This document shows positions 48,550 through 56,931 of a DNA stretch of 64,000 bases, in pieces (position 1 is the stretch's first letter; every line of letters begins with the position of its first letter). The stretch comes from Gluconacetobacter tumulisoli. Lineage in GTDB: Bacteria > Pseudomonadota > Alphaproteobacteria > Acetobacterales > Acetobacteraceae. The stretch spans positions 62,001 through 126,000 of the forward strand of contig NZ_JABEQM010000001.1 of the NCBI RefSeq assembly GCF_014174155.1. Reading direction: 5' to 3'. Both the position numbers and the translations under genes were made by a program. Below the pieces are notes generated by a model, which worked only from the letters and a program-made list of their open reading frames with translations, was not told the DNA's origin and did no database searches.

Positions 48550-48740
48550 TCCGTCAGCGTCGATGTCCGCGCCTCCGCGCCCGCCCCGGCCGAGGCGACG
48601 TCCATCGTGTCATGCACGCCCAGCGGCAACATCGTCATGACCGAGATCATGGCCACCAGCAGGACGACCACCAGCACTTCCGCCTTGCCTAGGACGGTCC
48701 TGGGGAAAACGGTTCGGGAAACAGGCGGTGCGTTCTTCAT
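48546..48740 (-). CDS. Small single-pass membrane protein, unrecognised
   Basis: 64 residues from the ATG at 48740. One hydrophobic helix is clear (KAEVLVVVLLVAMISVMTML), flanked by a basic N-terminus and an Ala/Thr-rich tail. It lies 31 bp after the Rieske gene, and its stop overlaps the MFS start by 4 nt (TTGA). The tight coupling suggests a transporter accessory subunit or a small coupled leader peptide. I know of no family. Confidence 0.6.
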   Translation of the reverse strand: MKNAPPVSRTVFPRTVLGKAEVLVVVLLVAMISVMTMLPLGVHDTMDVASAGAGAEARTSTLTD

Positions 48741-48771
48741 GCGACGGATTTCATGCGACGGCACCTCCGCC

Positions 48772-49881
48772 TCACAGGCCCAGCCGGTCGACCACCAGCT
48801 TGTGGAAGGCATGAATACCGACTTCGGTGGTTTCACATCCTTCGGCGTCATAGATGATACGGCCGGAATCATACCCGATCGACGCCAGGCCCCGGTGGAC
48901 GGATTCGCATAGGGCGCGGTCCTCGATCCCGGTCATCGCCCCGAAAATCGCGCCGCGTGGCCGTGTCAGATCCGTTCCGGGCTTGCGATACAGGTCGACA
49001 TGGCCGGCAAGGGAGCGGTCCACCCCGTCCGGCGTGGTGAACGGGCCGATGGAAAAGGCGAAATCGTCCGCGTCGTCGATCACGCTGATCGTGGTGGTGG
49101 GGAACAGCCACCAGAACCGCACCTTCCTGCCGTCGCGGGTCAGGCCCTTCTGCGTCGACCATTCGCCGGAGGCGTAGGTGCGATAGGTCTTCATGTCGAC
49201 GATGTCGCAGAAGCCGGGGTGCGACGGGCGGCAGTGATTGCATTCCAGGAAGTTGTCGACCACGATCTTCCAGTTCGCCTGGCAGGGAAACATGGTGGGA
49301 ACGCTGCCGTCCTGCTGCACCGGGCCGGACTGCGTGCGGACCAGGGTCTTCAGTTCCGGGATTTCGGCCACCACGTCGGCCATCAGATCGCCGACCAGTT
49401 CGCCCAGCGGGACGGCGTTCATGTCGAGGTTGAAGAACACGAACATGTCCGCGAACAGCTCGACCCGGATCGGGCGCAGATCGAATTGCGCGGCGTTGAA
49501 ATTGGCCAGGCGTTCCGCCCCGCGCGCGTTGCGCAGATGCCCGTCCAGCCGGTACACCCAGGCGTGGTACGGGCAGGAAATCGTATTGACGTGCCCGCAT
49601 CCGGACAGAAGCTGATGCCCGCGATGCTGGCAGACATTGTGGAACCCGCGCAGGTTGCCGTCCTGGTCGCGCAGGATGATGACGCTCTGGTCCAGGACGT
49701 TCGCGGTGATGTAGTCGCCCGGCGCCTTCAGGTCGCCGACCCATCCGGCATATTGCCAGGAACGGAAGAAGATCTCGTTCCGTTCGCGTTCATAGATTTC
49801 GGGATTGCGATAGACCCAGCCCGGCAGGCTGTTGGAATCGGCGGGATCGGACGTGACCTTGATCTTCGCAAGTTCATTCAT
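48772..49881 (-). CDS. Rieske oxygenase for a quaternary ammonium compound (CntA/GbcA-like)
   Basis: 369 residues from MNELAKIKVTSD. The Rieske ligands are Cys84, His86, Cys103 and His106. The mononuclear iron site is in DNFLECNHCRPSHPGF with His216 and His221, and the Asp in IEDRALCESVHRG is likely the third ligand. Glu213 replaces the bridging Asp of most Rieske oxygenases, a mark of enzymes acting on carnitine, glycine betaine or stachydrine. Length and motif order are nearest to CntA, which releases trimethylamine from carnitine, but its operon with betaine-producing genes would also fit glycine betaine demethylation. The reductase is not in the window. Confidence 0.83.
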   Translation of the reverse strand: MNELAKIKVTSDPADSNSLPGWVYRNPEIYERERNEIFFRSWQYAGWVGDLKAPGDYITANVLDQSVIILRDQDGNLRGFHNVCQHRGHQLLSGCGHVNTISCPYHAWVYRLDGHLRNARGAERLANFNAAQFDLRPIRVELFADMFVFFNLDMNAVPLGELVGDLMADVVAEIPELKTLVRTQSGPVQQDGSVPTMFPCQANWKIVVDNFLECNHCRPSHPGFCDIVDMKTYRTYASGEWSTQKGLTRDGRKVRFWWLFPTTTISVIDDADDFAFSIGPFTTPDGVDRSLAGHVDLYRKPGTDLTRPRGAIFGAMTGIEDRALCESVHRGLASIGYDSGRIIYDAEGCETTEVGIHAFHKLVVDRLGL

Positions 49882-49953
49882 GGCGGTGTGGCCCCGGATT
49901 GCGGCAGAAGCGTCGCATGACGTTTCGCGCCGATGCAATGAAATTGTGCCTGA

Positions 49954-49986
49954 AAATCATATTTTTTTATTCTTGAACGATGATTT
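49954..49986. promoter_or_regulatory. Interrupted dyad upstream of the Rieske gene
   Basis: AAATCAT and ATGATTT separated by 19 A/T-rich bases, between the esterase stop and the Rieske start. It may be a regulatory site or a weak hairpin. Confidence 0.3.
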
Positions 49987-49992
49987 GATGGA

Positions 49993-50931
49993 TCACGGCG
50001 CCAGCAGGAAGCTGTCGATCGTGTCCGCGACCGCGCGGGGCTTCTCCCAGAACGGATTGTGGCCCAGGCCGGGGAAGATCGCGCGCTTGGCCTGCGGCAG
50101 GGCGTCGATCAGCGTCTGCCGGACCTCGGGCAGCATGATCGGGTCCTTCTCGCCCCAGATCAGCAGGGTCGGCGCGCGCAGGCGTGGCAGGCCGGCCTGG
50201 ATGTTCGTACTGGCCAGCCCCTGGTCCAGGATCGCCAGCCAGACCTTGGCCGGGATGCGGGCGGCGTCTTCGCGCTGGCGCGCCAGGAATGCGGGGTCGA
50301 CCGGCGTCGGCGACGACCACCATTCCTTCATGAATGCGGACTCGGGATCGATCGGGTCGCGCAGGGCCAGGATCGGTGTGCGGAAATCCATGCCCGTCTG
50401 CCGGTTCCGTCGTTCGGCGGCCGTGGGGCAGGGCTTTTCGCCCCCCGTCGAGGAAATCAGCACCACCTTGCCGGTACGCTCGGGCCAGGTCTCGGCAAAG
50501 GATTGCGCGACGATGCTGCCAAGCGAATGTCCGACGATATCCGCCCGCGAAACATGCAGGCGATCCATCAGTCTTTTCAGATCGTACGCGAAATCCACGA
50601 CGGTGTAGCAGCATTCCGGCTTGGACGATCCGCCATGTCCGCGCAGGTCGGGGATGATCAGGCGCAGGCGTGGCGACAGGTCGGACACGATCGGCAGCCA
50701 GTCGCGCGCACTGTCGGTGTAGCCATGGATCAGGATGACCGGAATGCCGTCGCGCGGCCCCATGTCGATGACGGACATCGTCATGCCGTCGTCCAGCTTT
50801 ACGGCCTGCTTGCGTCCGTCGAACCGCGCGATGGCGGCGGCGTCCAGCGGGGCGGCATGCGCGATCGCCGGCAGGGCGGCCATCGCCATCGCGGCCAGCA
50901 GGCATCGGGCATGTCGTGCATATCGGCCCAT
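49993..50931 (-). CDS. Periplasmic alpha/beta hydrolase, HocS-like acylcarnitine esterase
   Basis: 312 residues from the ATG at 50931, giving a clean signal peptide (CLLAAMAMAALPAIAHA). The nucleophile is Ser136 in IVGHSLGSI; HGYTDS forms the oxyanion region and GLGHNPFWE holds the catalytic His. In Pseudomonas aeruginosa the carnitine operon ends with hocS, a hydrolase needed for short-chain acylcarnitines; the position after cdhC and cdhA here is the same. The exact substrate is inference from that synteny. Confidence 0.75.
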   Translation of the reverse strand: MGRYARHARCLLAAMAMAALPAIAHAAPLDAAAIARFDGRKQAVKLDDGMTMSVIDMGPRDGIPVILIHGYTDSARDWLPIVSDLSPRLRLIIPDLRGHGGSSKPECCYTVVDFAYDLKRLMDRLHVSRADIVGHSLGSIVAQSFAETWPERTGKVVLISSTGGEKPCPTAAERRNRQTGMDFRTPILALRDPIDPESAFMKEWWSSPTPVDPAFLARQREDAARIPAKVWLAILDQGLASTNIQAGLPRLRAPTLLIWGEKDPIMLPEVRQTLIDALPQAKRAIFPGLGHNPFWEKPRAVADTIDSFLLAP

Positions 50932-51000
50932 GGCGGTCTCCGCGCGATAGGGGGGCGGACATGGGCCATCAGGCCGCATGGCCCATGTCCGGCCCCGGGG

Positions 51001-52512
51001 TCAGGGGGTTTTCGGGCGGATGCCGATGCTGCCACCGGCGGCGGCCGGGCGCGGCAGCGCCGCATGCGCGTCCCCGATCGCCGCGACGGCCGCCTGCACA
51101 TCCGGCAGGATCGGGGCGCTGGCGCCCTTCTGCGCGTCGACATGGATCAGCATATGTTCCGATGTCGCCACCGTCGTTCCGTCGGCGCCGGTCATGGTAT
51201 GGAACAGATGCAGACGCTTGGCGTCATGGCCCAGGATCTGCGATCGGACCCGGATCGCGTCGCCGGCATGGACCTGGCCCAGGTGACGGATATGGCTTTC
51301 GACGGTGTAGAAGCTGTGGCCCGCCCGGACGTACGCGTCGCCCGCGCCGATCAGGGCCAGCACGTGGTCCGTAGCCTCGCCGAACACCTGCAGATAGCGA
51401 TGCTCTGTCATATGCCCGTTATAATCGATCCATTCGTCCAGGACGTGGCCCTGGTACGACACGATCAGGCCGTCGGGGTCGGGCGTGGAGGCATCCGCAA
51501 GGGCGCGCGCGGCGCGGAAATCATTCAGGGTCCGGCCTGCCGCGTACCCGTCCGGCCCGACCTGCGACAGGGCGTTCAGGATGCGGACCAGCGCGTCGTC
51601 GCGCAGGGCCTCCAGCGTGCGGATCGACGTGCCGGCGGCCTGTTCGTCGGACTGCGTGGCGATCCGGTCGATCAGCGCGTCGGTCAGTTCGGGCGCCACC
51701 AGCTTCGTCCAGGGCAGTTTCAGCGCCGGTCCGAACTGATGCAGGAAATGCCGCATGCCGTCGTCGCCGCCGGCCAGGCGATAGGTCAGGAAAGTGCCCA
51801 TGAACGCCCAGCGCAGCCCTGCGCTGTAGCGGATGGCGTCGTCCAGCTCCGACGTCGTGGCGACGCCTTCCTCGATCAGCCACAGCCCCTCGCGCCACAG
51901 GGCCTCCAGCAGGCGGTCGGCGATGAAGCCGTCGACTTCCTTGCGCACGCGCAGCACCTGCATGCCGATGCGCGTATAGAACGCGGCGGCGCGGTCCCTG
52001 GTGGCGTCCGTCGTCTGGTCGCCGCCGCAGATTTCGACCAGCGGCAGCAGATAGACCGGGTTGAACGGATGGCCGACCACCAGCCGGCCGGGATGGCGCA
52101 TGTCGGCCTGCAACCGGCTGGGCAGCAGGCCGGACGTCGACGACCCGATGATCGTGTCCGCCGGCGCCGCGGCGTCGATCTGCGCCAGTACGTTACGTTT
52201 CAGCGTCTCGATTTCCGGCAGGCTTTCCTGCACGAAATCCGCGTCGCGCACCGCGTCGGCCAGGGTCGGCGCGAAAACCAGATGTCCTTCCGCCACGCTG
52301 CTGCCGGGATACAGCCGCGCCCACGCCTTCCGCGCCATGGCCAGGACGGCGTGCGCCCGGTCCCGGGCGCTGTCGCTGGGGTCGTAGAACGCGACGTCGA
52401 TGCCGTTCAGCAGGAAGCGTGCGGCCCATCCCGCGCCGATCACCCCGCCGCCGACGACGGCGGCGCGCCGGATGCCTGCCGCGCCGTGGCCGTCTATCGT
52501 GTCATGCGTCAT
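51001..52512 (-). CDS. cdhA: L-carnitine dehydrogenase fused to betainyl-CoA thioesterase
   Basis: 503 residues. The N-terminal part (1-320) is a 3-hydroxyacyl-CoA dehydrogenase-type enzyme with AAVVGGGVIGAGWAARF (NAD) and VVGHPFNPVYLLPLVEI. From about 345 there is a hot-dog thioesterase (LDEWIDYNGHMTEHRYLQVF). The first domain oxidises carnitine to 3-dehydrocarnitine, and the second should release glycine betaine from betainyl-CoA. In Pseudomonas these are separate genes cdhA and cdhB; fusions are known in rhizobia. It starts 3 bp after cdhC. Confidence 0.9.
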   Translation of the reverse strand: MTHDTIDGHGAAGIRRAAVVGGGVIGAGWAARFLLNGIDVAFYDPSDSARDRAHAVLAMARKAWARLYPGSSVAEGHLVFAPTLADAVRDADFVQESLPEIETLKRNVLAQIDAAAPADTIIGSSTSGLLPSRLQADMRHPGRLVVGHPFNPVYLLPLVEICGGDQTTDATRDRAAAFYTRIGMQVLRVRKEVDGFIADRLLEALWREGLWLIEEGVATTSELDDAIRYSAGLRWAFMGTFLTYRLAGGDDGMRHFLHQFGPALKLPWTKLVAPELTDALIDRIATQSDEQAAGTSIRTLEALRDDALVRILNALSQVGPDGYAAGRTLNDFRAARALADASTPDPDGLIVSYQGHVLDEWIDYNGHMTEHRYLQVFGEATDHVLALIGAGDAYVRAGHSFYTVESHIRHLGQVHAGDAIRVRSQILGHDAKRLHLFHTMTGADGTTVATSEHMLIHVDAQKGASAPILPDVQAAVAAIGDAHAALPRPAAAGGSIGIRPKTP

Positions 52513-52515
52513 GGT

Positions 52516-53409
52516 TCAGCCCCGCTTGACCAGTTTCAGGTGGGCGCGGACCTCCTGCGGCGTCATGATCGCGACGTTCATCGCCTCCAGCGTCGTGACG
52601 GCACGGCTCACCAGGTCCGCATTGCTGGCGAACTGTCCGCGCGACAGATACAGATTGTCCTCCAGGCCCACGCGGATGTTGTGGCCGATCATCGGCGCCA
52701 GGCCGACATAGGGCAGCTGATGGCGGCCCAGCGAAAACGCGCTGTAGATCGTGCCCGGGGGCAGCTGGTTGACCATCGACAGCAGGGTCAGGACGTCGTC
52801 GGGCGCGCCGTAAGGCACCCCCATGCACAGCTGGATCATCAGCGGCGCGTCCAGCAATCCTTCCTTCAGCAGGTCCTTGACGAACACCAGATGGCCGGTA
52901 TCGAAGACCTCCAGTTCCGGCCGGACGCCCAGCGCCTGCACCTGCGCCGCCATGGCGCGCAGCTGCGACGGCGTATTGACCATGATGTAGTCGCCCAGCG
53001 AGAAATTCATGCTGCCGCAATCCAGCGTGCAGATCTCGGGCAGCAGTTCGGCGACATGCGCCAGCCGTTCTGTCGGGCCCACCAGGTCGGTCGACCCGGC
53101 CACCGGCGGCAACGGCGTTTCGCCGGGTTGCAGGACCAGGTCGCCACCCATGCCGGCCGTCAGGTTGATCACGACGTCGGTGTCCGAATCCCGGATCCGC
53201 TCGACGACCTCGCGATACAGCGCGATGTCGCGGGCGGCGGCGCCGGTCTTCGGATCGCGGACATGGATATGGGCGATGGCGGCCCCGGCCTTGGCGGCCG
53301 CGATGGCGGCGTCGGCGATCTGCTTCGGCGTGATCGGCAGGTCGGGATGGCGCGACGCCGTGTCGCCGGACCCGGTGACGGCGCAGGTGATGAACAGTTT
53401 CGAGGTCAT
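52516..53409 (-). CDS. cdhC: Dehydrocarnitine cleavage enzyme (BKACE family)
   Basis: 297 residues, beta-keto acid cleavage (DUF849) family. The zinc ligands are His47 and His49 in IAHIHVRDP, with the conserved Glu region PGLQPGETP-like (LQPGETPLP) and the C-terminal VGLEDNLYLSRG. It condenses 3-dehydrocarnitine with acetyl-CoA to give betainyl-CoA and acetoacetate. It heads the leftward operon and faces cdhR across a 153-bp gap, as in Pseudomonas. Confidence 0.9.
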   Translation of the reverse strand: MTSKLFITCAVTGSGDTASRHPDLPITPKQIADAAIAAAKAGAAIAHIHVRDPKTGAAARDIALYREVVERIRDSDTDVVINLTAGMGGDLVLQPGETPLPPVAGSTDLVGPTERLAHVAELLPEICTLDCGSMNFSLGDYIMVNTPSQLRAMAAQVQALGVRPELEVFDTGHLVFVKDLLKEGLLDAPLMIQLCMGVPYGAPDDVLTLLSMVNQLPPGTIYSAFSLGRHQLPYVGLAPMIGHNIRVGLEDNLYLSRGQFASNADLVSRAVTTLEAMNVAIMTPQEVRAHLKLVKRG

Positions 53410-53516
53410 GATGGCTGCTCGGACTCCGGCCAGAGCCGCGACCTGTCAGGCCACCCTGGCCTGGTCGCGACGGGATGACCGGCAGCGTAGGGCCGTGTGG
53501 TCGGGGCAGGTGTGCC

Positions 53517-53543
53517 GAAAACCGGCATTGATGTGCCGTTTTG
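53517..53543. promoter_or_regulatory. Candidate operator between cdhC and cdhR
   Basis: GAAAACCGGCA and TGCCGTTTT form an imperfect dyad (one-base bulge) around TTGATG, in the shared control region. CdhR binding here would control both directions. Confidence 0.45.
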
Positions 53544-53562
53544 CGTCTGCTTGACTGCCGGC

Positions 53563-54504
53563 ATGGTCGTGCGCATCGGATTCCTGCTGATCCCCCGCTT
53601 TTCGGCGCTGGGCTTTCTGTGCGCGGCCGAACCGTTGCGCGTCGCCAACCGCCTGGCCGAGGAAAAGCTGTTCGAATGGACGGTATTTTCCGAGGACGGC
53701 CGCCCGGTTGCGGCATCGAACGGGATGCAGGTCGCGGCCGACGCACCGCTGGGGCCGGAGGCGGCCCTCGACAGCCTGATCGTCGTGGCGGGGTTCGAGC
53801 CGCTGAAGCAGATTTCCTCCGCCCTACCGCGCCTGTTGCGGAGGCTGGCGGCACGGCGGATCGAAATCGGGGCGCTGGATACCGGGGCGTTCGTCCTGGC
53901 CCAGGCGCGGCTGGTCGATCAGGTGCCGGTCACCATGCATTGGGAAGTCTGCGCCGCCTTTGCCGAGGCCTTTCCCGACCTCACGCCCTCGACCGAATTG
54001 TTCGAGGACCACGGGCGCATCTTCACCAGCGCGGGGGGGACGGCATCGATCGATCTGATGCTGCATCGCATCGGCCGCCTGCACGGTCCCCGCCTGGCCC
54101 GCCGCGTGGCGGAGCAGTTCATTCATTCCGCGATCCGCCTGCCCGGCGAACCGCAGCGCCGCCGCGCGCCGCGCGATGCGCCGGCCGGCGGCCGAACGCT
54201 GGCGCGCCTGACGGCCTGGATGGAAAGCGTGGCCGACCGGCGCGTGACGCCCGGGGAACTTGCGGACCTGGCCCGTCGCTCCCCCCGTCATGTCGAACGG
54301 CTGTTCCGCCGGCATTACGGCTGGGGACCGGCGACCCATCACCGCAAGCTGCGCCTGGCGCGGGCACGGACCCTGCTGCGGGAAACCGCCCTGTCGATCG
54401 TGGATATCGCCGACGCGTGCGGTTTCGAAAGCCGATCGAATTTCTCGCGTGCCTATCGGGCGGAATTCGGAATCGCGCCGGCACGGGATCGCGTGGAGCC
54501 GTGA
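53563..54504 (+). CDS. cdhR: AraC-family carnitine catabolism regulator (CdhR-like)
   Basis: 313 residues from MVVRIGFLLIPRFSALGFL. An N-terminal DJ-1/PfpI-like domain (about 1-190) is followed by two AraC helix-turn-helix motifs (VTPGELADLARRSPRHVERLF and SIVDIADACGFESRSNFSRAYR). This is the GlxA-type architecture of CdhR and GbdR, which sense carnitine or betaine. It is divergent from cdhC, exactly as cdhR lies in Pseudomonas. The upstream open frame to 53497 is not family-like. Confidence 0.85.
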   Translation: MVVRIGFLLIPRFSALGFLCAAEPLRVANRLAEEKLFEWTVFSEDGRPVAASNGMQVAADAPLGPEAALDSLIVVAGFEPLKQISSALPRLLRRLAARRIEIGALDTGAFVLAQARLVDQVPVTMHWEVCAAFAEAFPDLTPSTELFEDHGRIFTSAGGTASIDLMLHRIGRLHGPRLARRVAEQFIHSAIRLPGEPQRRRAPRDAPAGGRTLARLTAWMESVADRRVTPGELADLARRSPRHVERLFRRHYGWGPATHHRKLRLARARTLLRETALSIVDIADACGFESRSNFSRAYRAEFGIAPARDRVEP

Positions 54505-54782
54505 AGGTGACGCGGGCTTCGGCCGGACCCGCCCGGCCGCCGACCGTCATGCCCGAAATGATATGATGGGTCAGCAGCTCATACTGGAATGTGTTGGTAT
54601 GAATGAAGCCGCCCGCCAGGCCGCCGCCTGCGCAACCTTGCTGGAGTTGTGCACGGCATCCACGCCGTCTTCGTACCTGCGTGTCGGGTCGTCGAACGTA
54701 TCGTTCCCATGCCAGATGCCGTCGACTTCCACGTTTTCCCGATGGCGCCAGGCGGCTCGGCACCTGTCAGCCAAAGACAATG
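54505..54782. other. Non-coding gap after cdhR
   Basis: I see no gene here. Short open frames exist on both strands but have no ribosome site or family resemblance. The right part leads into the A/T-rich operator region of the next gene. Confidence 0.4.
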
Positions 54783-54811
54783 TTTTCTCTATGAGAAAAT
54801 ATTGTTCTCAT
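54783..54811. promoter_or_regulatory. Overlapping dyads upstream of the flavin oxidoreductase gene
   Basis: TTTTCTC-TAT-GAGAAAA (54783-54799) overlaps ATGAGAA-N7-TTCTCAT (54791-54811), so three alternating TTCTC/GAGAA half-sites share the central one. TTGACG lies just downstream at 54815-54820 as a possible -35 element. The arrangement looks like a regulator site at the promoter of the operon that follows. Confidence 0.5.
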
Positions 54812-54893
54812 TAATTGACGATTTTGACGTGCCGCTGGTAGGCTGGCGAAGCATGCAGGGCCGGGACGTCGGTCCGGCCGCGGGGGAGCCAGG

Positions 54894-56849
54894 ATGACAC
54901 AGGCGTTTTCGCATCTGTTCGCGCCCTTGCGCATCCGTGACGTGGTCCTGAAGAACCGGATCATGTCCACCGGGCATGACACGACGATGCCGACCGATGG
55001 CCGGGTCAACGACACGCTGGTGGCGTATCACGAGGCCCGGGCGCGTGGGGGCGTCGGGCTGATCGTGGTGCAGGTCGCGGGCGTGCATGAAACCGCGCGC
55101 TATACCTCGCATATGCTGATGGCCACCGACGACGGGTGCATCGACGGCTATCGCCGGCTGGCCGAGACCTGCCATGCCCATGGCTGCGCCGTCTTCGGGC
55201 AGCTGTTCCATCCTGGCCGGGAGATCATGGAATCGGCCGACGGCCTGCTGGCCGTCGCCTATGCGCCCTCGGTCGTGCCCAGCGACCGGTTCCGCGTCAT
55301 GCCGCGCGCGCTCGATCCCGAACTGATCGCCGAGATCGTCGCGGGCTACGGCGCGGCCGCCGAACGGCTGTGCCGGGCGGGCCTGGACGGGGTGGAATTC
55401 GTCGCCAGCCATGGCTACCTGCCGGCGCAGTTCCTCAATCCCCGCGTCAACCTGCGTGACGACGCCTATGGCGGCACGCCGGACAACCGGCTGCGCTTCG
55501 CGCGTGAGGCGCTGGCCGAGATGCGGCGGCGTACGCATGACGGCTTCGTCATCGGCATGCGCATCAGCGGCAGCGAGCGGGACGAGGACGGGCTGACCGG
55601 TGACGAGGTGCTGGCGGCCTGCCGCGATCTGGAACCGTTGCTGGATTATGTGAACGTCACGGCCGGCACGTCCGCATCCTATGGCGGCGCGGTGCATATC
55701 GTGCCGCCGATGTCCTATAGGCCCGGCTATGTCGCGCCCGATGCGGTGCCGATCCGCGCGGCGCTGGATATCCCCGTCTTCGTCAACGGCCGGGTCAACC
55801 AGCCGCAGGAGGCGGAGAAGATCCTGGAATCGGGCGCCGCCGACATGTGCGGCATGACGCGGGCGATGATCTGTGACCCCGAAATGCCGGCGAAGACGGC
55901 GCTGGGACGGCTGGACGATATCCGGGCCTGCATCGGCTGCAACCAGGCCTGTATCGGGCATTTCCATCGCGGCCTGCCGATTTCTTGCATCCAGCATCCC
56001 GAAACCGGGCGCGAACGCCAGTATGGCCGCGTCGCGCCCGCCGACGCGCCGCGCCGGGTGATGGTCGTGGGCGGGGGCCCGGCCGGGATGAAGGCCGCGA
56101 TCACCGCCGCCCGGCGCGGACATGACGTGACGCTGTACGAGGCCGGGCCCCGGCTGGGCGGGCAGGCGCTGCTGGCCCAGTTGCTGCCGCGCCGGGCCGA
56201 ATTCGGCGGCCTGGTGACCAATCTGGCGCACGAACTGTCGCGCAGCGGCGCGCGGGTCGTGACCGGCGTGCGCGTCGATGCGGATCTGATCCGGCAGGAA
56301 CGGCCGGACAGCCTGATCCTGGCATCCGGCGCGCGCCCCTATGTCCCGCCCGGCGCCGAGGGCGCGGACATGCAGGTCGTGGACGCCTGGCAGGTGCTGC
56401 GCAATGCGGTTCCCGTCGGCGCGCGGGTGCTGGTGGTCGATTGGCGCGGCGACTGGATCGCCCCCGGCGTGGCCGAGTCCCTGGCCCTGGCGGGGCGGCA
56501 GGTGCGCCTGGCAACCAGCGGCCACCATCCGGGCGAACAGCTTCCGTTCTACGTCCGTGACGATACGATCGGCGAACTGTACCGGCTGGAGATCGACATC
56601 ACGCCGATGGTGCGCTTCTATGGCTGCGATGGATCGACCGTGTTCCTGCAACATGCGGTGACGGGCGCGCCGGTGGTGGTCGAGGGGATCGACACGCTGG
56701 TGCTGGCCTGCGGCCATGTGCCGGAAACGGAGCTGGAGCGGGTGGCGCGGGAACTGGTGGCGGATGTCCGGATGGCCGGGGACTGCCTGGCCCCCCGCAC
56801 GGCGGAGGAAGCGGTCATGGACGGGCTGCGGGCGGGCTGGGACATCTAG
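54894..56849 (+). CDS. Old-yellow-enzyme type flavoprotein, DgcA/trimethylamine dehydrogenase-like
   Basis: 651 residues. An FMN barrel (1-340, LFAPLRIRDVVLKNRIMSTGHDT; catalytic-type GVEFVASHGYLPAQFLNPRVN) is followed by a 4Fe-4S motif (CIGCNQACIGH ... SCIQ, spacing C-x2-C-x3-C) and a C-terminal FAD/NAD Rossmann part (RVMVVGGGPAGMKAAITAARRGHDVTLYE). Relatives demethylate dimethylglycine (DgcA), proline betaine (StcD) or trimethylamine/dimethylamine. Here it could oxidise dimethylamine from Tdm or dimethylglycine from betaine. GGGGGAG precedes the start. Confidence 0.8.
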   Translation: MTQAFSHLFAPLRIRDVVLKNRIMSTGHDTTMPTDGRVNDTLVAYHEARARGGVGLIVVQVAGVHETARYTSHMLMATDDGCIDGYRRLAETCHAHGCAVFGQLFHPGREIMESADGLLAVAYAPSVVPSDRFRVMPRALDPELIAEIVAGYGAAAERLCRAGLDGVEFVASHGYLPAQFLNPRVNLRDDAYGGTPDNRLRFAREALAEMRRRTHDGFVIGMRISGSERDEDGLTGDEVLAACRDLEPLLDYVNVTAGTSASYGGAVHIVPPMSYRPGYVAPDAVPIRAALDIPVFVNGRVNQPQEAEKILESGAADMCGMTRAMICDPEMPAKTALGRLDDIRACIGCNQACIGHFHRGLPISCIQHPETGRERQYGRVAPADAPRRVMVVGGGPAGMKAAITAARRGHDVTLYEAGPRLGGQALLAQLLPRRAEFGGLVTNLAHELSRSGARVVTGVRVDADLIRQERPDSLILASGARPYVPPGAEGADMQVVDAWQVLRNAVPVGARVLVVDWRGDWIAPGVAESLALAGRQVRLATSGHHPGEQLPFYVRDDTIGELYRLEIDITPMVRFYGCDGSTVFLQHAVTGAPVVVEGIDTLVLACGHVPETELERVARELVADVRMAGDCLAPRTAEEAVMDGLRAGWDI

Positions 56850-56931
56850 GCAGTACGCCGCGACTGGAATGGTTCGAGGCGTGTCCGTCGTCCGCGCAGG
56901 GTCAGGAAACCGTTTCCAGGGAGGCAGCATC

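Noticed and set aside
50059-53478. A plus-strand open frame of 1139 codons antisense to hocS, cdhA and cdhC
   Set aside because: It is rich in Arg, Gln, Asp, Gly and His with no domain, runs antisense to three genes with clear catalytic motifs, and is a typical by-product of GC-rich codon use.
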